This document shows positions 1-6,330 of a stretch of DNA of 6,506 nt, in pieces. The notes under the pieces are model-generated. The model did no database searches, was not told where the DNA came from, and saw only the letters and a list, made by a program, of their open reading frames with translations. Source of the stretch: Candidatus Latescibacterota bacterium (lineage in GTDB: Bacteria; Latescibacterota; UBA2968; UBA8231). Location: assembly GCA_003529325.1 (NCBI GenBank), contig DPVW01000330.1:1-6506 (forward strand). The letters are read 5' to 3'. Each line of letters starts with the position of its first letter. The first letter of the stretch is position 1. The position numbers and the translations under genes are program-made.

Positions 1-1115
1 GGCAGACTCGTGCGCAGCCCCTGTTTCGAATGGGGCAGTGGCTTGATGACAATATTCCAGCCCTGACGCAGGGCAGTGGCCAGCTCATCCCCCGACCAAC
101 CCTGTAGTCCAAAGCTGACGAGAGCCGCCGACGCCTCCATCGATCGAGGTGTATAGAGTTCGGCGCCATCGATCCTGGCCAACCCCACCTTCAGACGATC
201 TGCCAGCTCGCACACTCGCGTCCAGATCCTGTCGCTGCCGATATCGGTCAACCAATCCGTCGACGCCGCCCACGCGTGCACCAACGGCCACGACCACGGA
301 CCATACTGGAATCGTTGCGCCGTTTCGGGCAACGCAAAGGAGTCGGTGGAAAAATCGAGCCACTGTTCCGAGCGGCCGCCGGCGTAGGTGACTTCGATGT
401 CGTGCAATTTTTCGCGCCGCACCCAGAGTGCACCGGATGCGTAGGGCGCCATCATCCATTTATACGAGAGCAAACCCGCATAGTCGCAACCAAGCTGTCG
501 CAGCTGCATGGGCACAACGCCACAGGAATGTGCCAGGTCGAGAAAGCTGAGGATGCCACGCTCACGGGCCAGATCACACAACGGTTGCACGGGTAGACGA
601 AAACCCAGGTCCGTCGTCACGTGGCTGAGGGCGAGGAGCCGAGTGTTTGGCGTCAGCGCCGCGGCAGCCGCTTCGCGCATCGCCTCCTGGTCATCACTCA
701 GCGGCAGTTTCACGACTTCCACACCGTATCGATCGCGCAGATGCAGACAGGGCAACAGCACCGCCGCTTCCTCATCACCGGAAATCACGATGCGATCACC
801 TTGGCTCCAGCTCAGACCCCGGAGCACGGTCTGGAAGGCTTCGCTCACCCCCCGCATCAGGGCCAGCTCGTCGGCGTCGACACCGACGAATTGTGCGAGC
901 CGTTCCATCGTATGGCGGCGGTTGGGATATTCCTCTTCAGGATAGATCATGTGCAGAGGTCCGCGTACGAGTAGCTCTTCCATCAGCCGCAGATGCTCGC
1001 GTGCGACGGGCTCGGGGGTGATGGACACACCCCCATTCTGAAACCAGACGAAGTTTGCCAACGCCGGGAACTGGGCGCGGATGGCTGTGAGGTCGAGTAG
1101 GGTCGCTTCGCTCAT
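1..1115 (-). CDS. Class V aminotransferase-fold PLP enzyme (isopenicillin-N-epimerase/cysteine-desulfurase-like), 3' end cut by window
   Basis: The frame is open from an ATG at 1115 to the left edge, giving 371 complete codons with no stop. Fold-type I, class V marks are visible in order: MRGVSEAFQTVL (residues 87-98, the phosphate-binding region), SHVTTDLGFRLP (164-175), the cofactor-ring aspartate in FLDLAHSCGV (Asp193, with Ala195-His196) and the Schiff-base lysine in SYKWMMAP (Lys219), followed by SGALWVRR. The order and spacing resemble isopenicillin N epimerase-like and cysteine desulfurase-like proteins. Members catalyse PLP chemistry on amino acids (desulfuration, epimerisation, transamination or elimination), and the reaction cannot be assigned here. 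The ending RTSL resembles the start of the conserved C-terminal segment, so I infer that only about 20-50 residues are missing. The ribosome binding site is weak (GGGAC just before the ATG). No alternative in-frame start was seen just upstream. The gene is divergent from the hydrolase gene at 1223. Confidence 0.9.
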   Translation of the reverse strand, partial: MSEATLLDLTAIRAQFPALANFVWFQNGGVSITPEPVAREHLRLMEELLVRGPLHMIYPEEEYPNRRHTMERLAQFVGVDADELALMRGVSEAFQTVLRGLSWSQGDRIVISGDEEAAVLLPCLHLRDRYGVEVVKLPLSDDQEAMREAAAAALTPNTRLLALSHVTTDLGFRLPVQPLCDLARERGILSFLDLAHSCGVVPMQLRQLGCDYAGLLSYKWMMAPYASGALWVRREKLHDIEVTYAGGRSEQWLDFSTDSFALPETAQRFQYGPWSWPLVHAWAASTDWLTDIGSDRIWTRVCELADRLKVGLARIDGAELYTPRSMEASAALVSFGLQGWSGDELATALRQGWNIVIKPLPHSKQGLRTSL

Positions 1116-1222
1116 CGTCCCATGAGCATAGGTGATTGCCCAGGCCACGGGAATTCGAGGCATGGCGGCGGGCGGCGGGTTGACGTAGGGTTTGCCAGAT
1201 CCACCACCTGGAGACTGATGCC
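1116..1222. promoter_or_regulatory. Divergent intergenic region between aminotransferase and hydrolase genes
   Basis: These 107 bp separate two divergently transcribed start codons and must hold at least part of the control signals for both. Directly visible are a G-rich tandem heptamer, GGCGGCG twice (1164-1177), and a Shine-Dalgarno sequence GGAGA at 1210-1214, 8 nt before the plus-strand ATG at 1223. No convincing -35/-10 pair was found on either strand. Calling the region regulatory is inference from its position. Confidence 0.5.
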
Positions 1223-3154
1223 ATGAGCACCGATCAGATGCTGAGCCCGGACAGCCGGGCCTTCGACTACCGCAACTACGAAACCGTCATGCCCCTGCCA
1301 CAATGGGGTGATCTGGCGCAATGGAAAAAGGAGCGGCAGCAGATCCGGCGACATCTGCTGAGCTGTGCCGGCCTCAACGAGCAGACCGCCGCCTTCAAGG
1401 CCAAGGGACGTGTCATTCGCCGCTTCCGACATGAGGGTGTGATCGTAGAGAACATCTGCATCGAAGCGCTGCCCGGATTGTATGTCGTGGGCAATCTCTA
1501 CCGACCACAAGTAAAAAAACCCGTGCCACTGATCCTGCACCCGCACGGTCACGCCATGCATGCCCGCACGGTGCCTTTGGATATGTACTCCGTCCCCCAC
1601 CGGGCCATGAACAGCGCACTACTTGGGTGTGCCGCTTTCGCCTACTCCATGATCGGCTTCGACCACGACACGATGCAGCTCGAGCACCGCTCCCTGCTCT
1701 CCGGTCCGGAGAAAGGGGCCGCCAATGCACTCGGTCTCAGCATGTTCGGGCTGCAACTGAACAACTCGATCAAGGCGCTCGACTACCTGCTGTCGCGTCA
1801 GGAGATCGACGCGAAACGGGTCGGTTGTACCGGCGAATCAGGGGGGGCGACGCAGACCTACTTCCTCGCCGCCGTCGATGAGCGCGTCCGCGTCGTGGCG
1901 CCAGCGGTCATGCTCTCCGGCCACTTCCAGGGCGGTTGTGTCTGCGAGAATGCGCCACAACTCCACTTGCGCTACAGCAACCTGCAGTATGCCGGACTCA
2001 TCGCGCCTCGTCCGTTGCTGCTCACGGGCTGCACGGGGGATTGGACCCATCACGCCCGCGAGCGGGAGTTGCCGACAATGCAGCGGCTTTATGCGTTGTA
2101 TGGTGCCCCGGAGAACATCGACCTCTTCTACCAGGACGAGATCCACAACTACAACCGCCCCTCGCGTGAGGCCGTGTACTCATGGATGGTGCACTGGCTA
2201 CTCGATGGTGGACGGAAAGGTCCTCAGCGAATCGCCGAATCTTCGGTGCCAGCGCCAGCCACCAAGGAGCTGCTCGTCTTTGATACACGGGTGCCGCCGT
2301 ACAAAGGCGCCATGTCGACGCCCAAGCAACTCTTCAAAATGTGGCAGGCCCTGCACACCAGACCGGCGCCGGTCAGCGACATTGCCGATGTGCTACCCTT
2401 CGACGTGCCACCCAAGACGGATATCCTGATCCGCTCACAGCCCTCCCGGCGCTCCTATCGAAAACGGGAGGGTGGCATGCACTCGATCCGCTATGGACGT
2501 TTTTCGCAGAGTAGCGCACTGGAGTGCCGCTTCCTGACGCCGTTGCGGGGGCAACGGACCTTTCTCCTTCTGCGCAGCTTCCGTGATGCCAGTGCCTGGC
2601 GCCGATTCTGCAATCGCCCCCCTGCCGGAGTGTGCAGCCTGATCGATGCGGGCTGCGGTGTTCTGGTCCCCCTGCTGTTCGGTCATTCCGGCTCCGCCGA
2701 ATCCCAGGCCTTTGTCGATCGTGCCGACAGTTATCTCTCGTCCACCTTCGTTCCCACCCCCGATTCGCTGCGCGCCGATGACGTGTTGACGACGGTGCGC
2801 ATGGCGCAGGTGGAGATGGGGATTCGGCCCGAGAGTATCACGGCCATCGCCGATCACGAGTTGGGACTTCTCGCCTGGGCTGCGTGGACCCGGCTGACCG
2901 CACAGATCAAGGCGGGGCCGCTGGTGACAGACTTGGGAGGTGCGGATCTGACAGCGCCCCGTTCGTGGGTCAAACGTTGCTACATCCCCCTGCTGCTCAG
3001 TGTCGGTGGTGCCAAGGCTCTGACGACACTGGGAAAGGTCACCGGATCTGTTAGTGGGGTACGGCCGCAGGACCAGGCGTTGTTGCCACACAGATGGAAA
3101 AGTTCCGCCGAGCGGCAAAACTTCGACAGCCTGCTGGGGACGGCGACAGATTAG
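1223..3154 (+). CDS. Two-domain alpha/beta hydrolase, acetylxylan-esterase-like (abhydrolase_7-type), with degenerate second domain
   Basis: 643 residues, probably a serine ester hydrolase; the substrate is unknown. Domain 1 (about 60-330) has a complete set of hydrolase marks: LHPHGH (105-110) for the oxyanion region, the nucleophile elbow GESGG with Ser206, a likely acid Asp273 in LTGCTGDWT, and a likely catalytic His308 in EIHNYNR. The stretch GESGGATQTYFLAAVDERV is typical of proteins annotated as acetylxylan esterase or abhydrolase_7 in environmental bacteria. Residues 330-415 form a linker region. Domain 2 (about 415-620) resembles a second hydrolase core (a beta-rich start, then DVLTTVRMAQVEMGI and LVTDLGGADLT). 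At the place of its nucleophile elbow stands ADHEL (543-547), with no serine, so domain 2 is probably non-catalytic. No signal peptide is seen, so it is likely cytoplasmic. The start is supported by GGAGA 8 nt upstream. The gene is divergent from the aminotransferase and convergent, with a 4-bp overlap, with the dioxygenase. Confidence 0.9.
   Translation: MSTDQMLSPDSRAFDYRNYETVMPLPQWGDLAQWKKERQQIRRHLLSCAGLNEQTAAFKAKGRVIRRFRHEGVIVENICIEALPGLYVVGNLYRPQVKKPVPLILHPHGHAMHARTVPLDMYSVPHRAMNSALLGCAAFAYSMIGFDHDTMQLEHRSLLSGPEKGAANALGLSMFGLQLNNSIKALDYLLSRQEIDAKRVGCTGESGGATQTYFLAAVDERVRVVAPAVMLSGHFQGGCVCENAPQLHLRYSNLQYAGLIAPRPLLLTGCTGDWTHHARERELPTMQRLYALYGAPENIDLFYQDEIHNYNRPSREAVYSWMVHWLLDGGRKGPQRIAESSVPAPATKELLVFDTRVPPYKGAMSTPKQLFKMWQALHTRPAPVSDIADVLPFDVPPKTDILIRSQPSRRSYRKREGGMHSIRYGRFSQSSALECRFLTPLRGQRTFLLLRSFRDASAWRRFCNRPPAGVCSLIDAGCGVLVPLLFGHSGSAESQAFVDRADSYLSSTFVPTPDSLRADDVLTTVRMAQVEMGIRPESITAIADHELGLLAWAAWTRLTAQIKAGPLVTDLGGADLTAPRSWVKRCYIPLLLSVGGAKALTTLGKVTGSVSGVRPQDQALLPHRWKSSAERQNFDSLLGTATD
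2441..2479 (+). promoter_or_regulatory. Hairpin covering an internal Shine-Dalgarno and in-frame ATG at the domain junction of the hydrolase gene
   Basis: CCCTCCCG (2441-2448) and CGGGAGGG (2465-2472) form a perfect 8-bp inverted repeat with a 16-nt loop. The right arm contains GGAGG (2467-2471), a near-ideal Shine-Dalgarno, 5 nt before an ATG at 2477 that is in frame with the hydrolase (Met419). Translation from there would give 225 residues covering nearly all of the second domain. There is no T-run after the stem, so it is not a typical terminator. The sequence elements are seen directly. That they act as a gated internal start is inference. Confidence 0.35.
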
Positions 3155-3915
3155 CCCACGAGCCCCCATAATCGTTGACGCTTTTGGGGCCAATCCGACC
3201 AGGACGGAATCAGATATTTCAGCGCCTCGACGTCACGTGTGCGGCCACCGGAGGGGTAGTAGTTCCACGCCATCGCACGACGCGGCCCCGCCGCCGTTTT
3301 CACCCCCGTAGCATGCCAGCAGGAGGGCGTCCAGACCAGCGTCCAGCGCGGATCGAGAATGACCTCTACCTCGTGGGGATGACGGGCAAAACAGAGCTCT
3401 GGGAGTTCGTCGTGTGTGCCGGTGGCCAACTCGAGTTGTAACAGTTCCGCCGCCACCTCCTCGCGCTCACGGTGCTGACTGCCGGGCAGCACCCGCAACG
3501 GCGCGTTGCTCGAGTCGTGACGGTCAAGCGCCGTACGCAGTGACACCTGCTGCACATCGGGTCCACCATCGGCATGCCAGTGCACCTGACGTTGTGGCCG
3601 ACCATCGGCGGAGACCGTCTTCGAGGCATCCCCCAGACCACAGGCCCCCACGTGAATGTCATCGTCGCCGAGGATGCGACGTGCCGCATCTAGGATCTCC
3701 GGTCTCTCCACCATGTGCAGCAGCAGTTCTCCCGCCATCAGGAACTGACAGGCGCCCCGATTGAAGCCCTGTGGAAATTCGGTGCGCTCCCATTCCGCTT
3801 CGATCTCCTGCTGGCGGAAGTCGACCTGGCGCACGCCATCGGCACCAAGAGGGTTGGGCAACAGAAAGAAACCATTGCGCTCGAAGTGCTTGATCTGTGC
3901 CTCGGTGATTTCCAT
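3151..3915 (-). CDS. Phytanoyl-CoA dioxygenase (PhyH) family Fe(II)/2-oxoglutarate oxygenase
   Basis: 254 residues, close to the usual 250-300 for PhyH proteins. The facial triad is visible: His114 and Asp116 in VHWHADGG, and a distal histidine, His201, in PSCWHATGV. Arg212 or Arg213 in GPRRAMAWNYYP lies at the spacing expected for binding the 2-oxoglutarate carboxylate. The segment NAPLRVLPGSQHRE (137-150) matches the family's core turn after the HxD strand, and the N-terminal EITEAQIKHFERNGFFLLP is a classic PhyH opening. Members hydroxylate small molecules using O2 and 2-oxoglutarate; the substrate is unknown here. I chose the ATG at 3915 because it begins that opening and overlaps the upstream stop as TGATG, which suggests translational coupling. 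No Shine-Dalgarno is evident. The frame stays open upstream to an ATG at 4155, but that part lies inside the enolase-like gene and has no family resemblance. This is the last gene of the minus-strand operon. Confidence 0.92.
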   Translation of the reverse strand: MEITEAQIKHFERNGFFLLPNPLGADGVRQVDFRQQEIEAEWERTEFPQGFNRGACQFLMAGELLLHMVERPEILDAARRILGDDDIHVGACGLGDASKTVSADGRPQRQVHWHADGGPDVQQVSLRTALDRHDSSNAPLRVLPGSQHREREEVAAELLQLELATGTHDELPELCFARHPHEVEVILDPRWTLVWTPSCWHATGVKTAAGPRRAMAWNYYPSGGRTRDVEALKYLIPSWSDWPQKRQRLWGLVG

Positions 3916-5000
3916 CAGGCAGCAGCCACCGTCATCTGGCGCAACTTCTGCTCGTCGAATTCGACTCCGAGACCTGGCCCATCGAAGGGATACAGATAAC
4001 TGCCCTCGGCGCGCACCCGCTGTCTTGCCGGGGACGTGGTGTACAACACCGGGCCCATGGGATCGCAGGGCAAGGTCACCTGCGGCGAACTGATGCCAAC
4101 CGCAACCTGCGCACTTACACCAAGGGTGGACTCCTGATCGGTACCGATCAGACATTTCATCCCCGCCGCCTCCCCCATGGCCAGGATGCGTTTGATATGC
4201 GTCGGACCACCCGAAACACAGGCGACGTTGAAGGCCGTACAGGCGCCGGTGTCGGCCGCCTCATAGGCCTGCTGCAGCGTGTTGATGTGCCACGTTACCG
4301 GCAGATCGACCCGTTTGGTGAACTGTGCACTGACGCGCATGTCACGGCTGGGTTGCTCGAAGTGATAGGGGTCGTGATGGCGTAGTGTGAGGCCATAACG
4401 AAGCACCTGCTGCCAGTCGCTGAAGCGTCCGGAGAAGTCGATCGACTTCAGCCGCAACTGGTCGCCATGGCGTGCCTTCATCTCGGTGAGAAACCGATTG
4501 TCGAGCTCGGCGTCGCCGGAGATATAAAAGCGAAACAGATGGTGTCCCAGATCGACGAGTCGTTGTAGATACGACCCGGCACGATCAAAGTCCTGTTTTA
4601 CCTGCCAGCCAAAAATCGGGTAACAACAATACAACCTCTCCCTGACCATACCACCCAGCAACTGATATGCGGGCACGCCCTGCACTTTTCCATTCAGATC
4701 GTATAAGGCCAGGTCGATGGCGGATGCCACGTGCCTGTCGCTGACCGTGCTGCCCCAACTCTGGGTACGCATGAATTCGTTGATCTGCGTGATCTGGCGC
4801 GCATCCTGGCCGCGCAACTTTTCATTCAGTGCTGACGCCAGGGCGGGCACATCGGCACATTGGCTGTCCGATGCTTCACCCAGGCCAAGCAGACCCTCCG
4901 GCCCGTCGTCGACATGAATCTGCACCAGTGTGTGACCCGAAACATGCCCATAAAATCTGGGTGTCTCGATCTGTATGACATCGATCTTCTGGATGTTCAT
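3915..5000 (-). CDS. Enolase-superfamily protein, mandelate racemase/muconate lactonizing-like, with altered active site
   Basis: 361 residues, normal for the family. The N-terminal capping domain (about 1-120) ends in ASAIDLALYDLNGKVQGVPA (92-111), followed by YQLLGG, which is diagnostic. The barrel follows, and the C-terminal YPFDGPGLGVEFDEQKL (337-353) is also typical. GTDQES (286-291) and the nearby helix resemble the muconate cycloisomerase/dipeptide epimerase subgroup. Expected active-site residues, by eye alignment: first metal ligand Asp188 (IDFS) present; second Glu215 (FEQP) present; third, normally Asp in a DE pair, appears as His238 (VTWHIN). The KxK of strand 2 is RFY (157-159), and the lysine of strand 6 is missing (NVACVSGG, 258-265). 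The family abstracts a proton next to a carboxylate using Mg2+ and these lysines, so this protein either uses other bases or is inactive. AAAGGG (5014-5009), 8 nt upstream, supports the start. It lies 4 nt after the M14-like gene. Confidence 0.9.
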   Translation of the reverse strand: MNIQKIDVIQIETPRFYGHVSGHTLVQIHVDDGPEGLLGLGEASDSQCADVPALASALNEKLRGQDARQITQINEFMRTQSWGSTVSDRHVASAIDLALYDLNGKVQGVPAYQLLGGMVRERLYCCYPIFGWQVKQDFDRAGSYLQRLVDLGHHLFRFYISGDAELDNRFLTEMKARHGDQLRLKSIDFSGRFSDWQQVLRYGLTLRHHDPYHFEQPSRDMRVSAQFTKRVDLPVTWHINTLQQAYEAADTGACTAFNVACVSGGPTHIKRILAMGEAAGMKCLIGTDQESTLGVSAQVAVGISSPQVTLPCDPMGPVLYTTSPARQRVRAEGSYLYPFDGPGLGVEFDEQKLRQMTVAAA

Positions 5001-5004
5001 AGGT

Positions 5005-6330
5005 CTAACCCTTTGTCACATTCGGCGCGGGCGCCGCAGATGCCCATTCGGGACCGGCGAGTGCCGTTGCCAGTGTCCGTGCCACACTGACCGCGTGGGC
5101 ACATGTCGCTTCTTCGGTGATGGTGTAGATCTGGTAGCAGTAGGACAGTGTGCCAAAACGATCTGCCAGGTTGGTGAATTTGCCGGCGTCGCACAGGGGC
5201 GTGGTGCGCTCGATGGGGGTCACCCGCCAGTCGCTGTTGAGTGCCAGTAGCGCCTCGTCCACCTGGGCCAGCAGCTGCCGGCGTTCCTCTCCAGGAAACC
5301 ACTCCGGCGCCATGGGATTCAGCTTGTGATGGCGCACATCCTGGTAGTGGGTGTGCAATTCCATATAAGACAGAGGTCGCAGCTCGGCGGCATACTCCCA
5401 CAGGACACGCGTCTCCGCCGGTGCCTCCTGCCCGGCCAGCAACCGCCCGAAGCTGAACATGGGCACCTCGGCAATACCATTCGTACAGGACCGGCCATCA
5501 GCGCTGCCATCCGGATTCGGCAGTGGCACAAAGGCGAAGCGGAAGCGCTCCAGCAGTCGTTGCGTGAGGGCACTGCCGTCCGTCAACCAGTGGGCGATGG
5601 CCAGCACCGGCCGTGCCGCCGGCTCGGCAGGCTGCATGGTGGCAGCGAAGAGAATCGTGTCGTCGTAGCGAAATCCTGTGGATTCCAACGCCACGATGGC
5701 GCGATCCGCTGCGGATCGGCCGAGTTCTCGCAGTTCGAAAGGCCCGTGCTCGGCCAGAGCCGTCATCTCGTCGAGCACATCATCGCCATGCACATACGGT
5801 TTGTTGGCCACGTGGACCAACTCCCCGGGCTCCAAATGCAGGTCCAGATCGACGTGGGAGCCCTCGACGAAGGTGGTATCCGCAGCCTGAATTGGCCACC
5901 AGCGGCCATGACGGAGGATCCAATAGGGCGGCGCCATGTACGCGGCGCCATTGGTCTTGGTGAAGTGAAAGCGCAGCGTTGCATCCCGTGGCTCGCCGGC
6001 GTTGCTGACGACACGGACGTGACAGGCATATTCCCGCGGCACACCTGCGCCACCAAAATTGACTTCAAGCGCCTCGAAGAACCAGCCGGGGACCTGCTCG
6101 GGTTTTGGCTCGATTTCGATCAGGCCCGCTGTCTCACGACGGATTTCGCCGGCGCTGCTGCCTTCAAAGTCGGTGTCGATGTGGATGTCGTGGGCGGTTT
6201 CCATGGGTGGTGGCCTGTCGCTCGAGGGGTTCTCAAGCAAGGCGCCTACGCATGAGGGCGCAAGGAGGACGGCCCCAGCAAGACCGATTACCCATCGATT
6301 TGGGTGAAATGACGCGGACAAATACCCCAT
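5005..6330 (-). CDS. M14-like zinc carboxypeptidase family protein with atypical metal site, possible signal peptide
   Basis: 441 residues from the first ATG, which follows an in-frame stop by three codons. Residues 48-180 resemble the beta-sandwich domain found ahead of M14 peptidases of the cytosolic-carboxypeptidase type (HIDTDFEGSSAGEI, then WFFEALEV). The M14 fold is shown by PLPNPDG (269-275), YMELHTH (322-328, likely zinc ligand His326) and a late acidic ITEEA (404-408, candidate catalytic Glu). The usual HxxE is HWLTD (247-251), with His but no Glu at the expected place. The usual DLNR appears replaced by MFSFGR (291-296). Activity as a metallo-carboxypeptidase is therefore uncertain. 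Residues 13-30 are hydrophobic with a VGA end, compatible with a Sec signal peptide. However, Met43 (coordinate 6204) sits where cytosolic relatives begin and could be the true start. Neither start has a strong ribosome binding site. It is the first gene of the minus-strand operon. Confidence 0.8.
   Translation of the reverse strand: MGYLSASFHPNRWVIGLAGAVLLAPSCVGALLENPSSDRPPPMETAHDIHIDTDFEGSSAGEIRRETAGLIEIEPKPEQVPGWFFEALEVNFGGAGVPREYACHVRVVSNAGEPRDATLRFHFTKTNGAAYMAPPYWILRHGRWWPIQAADTTFVEGSHVDLDLHLEPGELVHVANKPYVHGDDVLDEMTALAEHGPFELRELGRSAADRAIVALESTGFRYDDTILFAATMQPAEPAARPVLAIAHWLTDGSALTQRLLERFRFAFVPLPNPDGSADGRSCTNGIAEVPMFSFGRLLAGQEAPAETRVLWEYAAELRPLSYMELHTHYQDVRHHKLNPMAPEWFPGEERRQLLAQVDEALLALNSDWRVTPIERTTPLCDAGKFTNLADRFGTLSYCYQIYTITEEATCAHAVSVARTLATALAGPEWASAAPAPNVTKG
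5009..5014 (-). promoter_or_regulatory. Ribosome binding site of the enolase-like gene
   Basis: AAAGGG on the minus strand lies 8 nt before the ATG at 5000. It is embedded in the last codons of the M14-like gene (its Lys-Gly end). This fixes the start of the enolase-like gene and shows that the two are read from one transcript. Confidence 0.7.

Noticed and set aside
1180..1185. TTGACG as a -35 box for the hydrolase gene
   Set aside because: No -10-like hexamer lies 15-19 nt downstream, and transcription would begin after the ribosome binding site.
1112..1600. 162-codon minus-strand frame ending in ATGA at the aminotransferase start, resembling a coupled upstream gene
   Set aside because: It lies mostly antisense to the well-supported hydrolase N-terminus and has no family signature. 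The overlap is a coincidence of frames.
3162..3190. GCCCC/GGGGC stem past the hydrolase stop as a terminator
   Set aside because: Only 5 bp with a 19-nt loop, no T-run on either side, and it lies within the dioxygenase coding sequence.
2435..3193. 252-codon open frame on the minus strand, antisense to the hydrolase gene
   Set aside because: Its sequence is low in complexity, rich in Gly, Arg and Gln and without family motifs, while the plus-strand frame has clear hydrolase motifs. It is a GC-rich shadow frame.
3916..4155. 80-codon N-terminal extension of the dioxygenase
   Set aside because: It overlaps the enolase-like gene in another frame and is rich in Arg, Cys and Gly without similarity to PhyH proteins. 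The TGATG start at 3915 fits the family.
5326..6255. 309-codon open frame on the plus strand, antisense to the M14-like gene
   Set aside because: No recognisable domain and rich in His, Gln and Arg. It mirrors the codon pattern of the real minus-strand gene.
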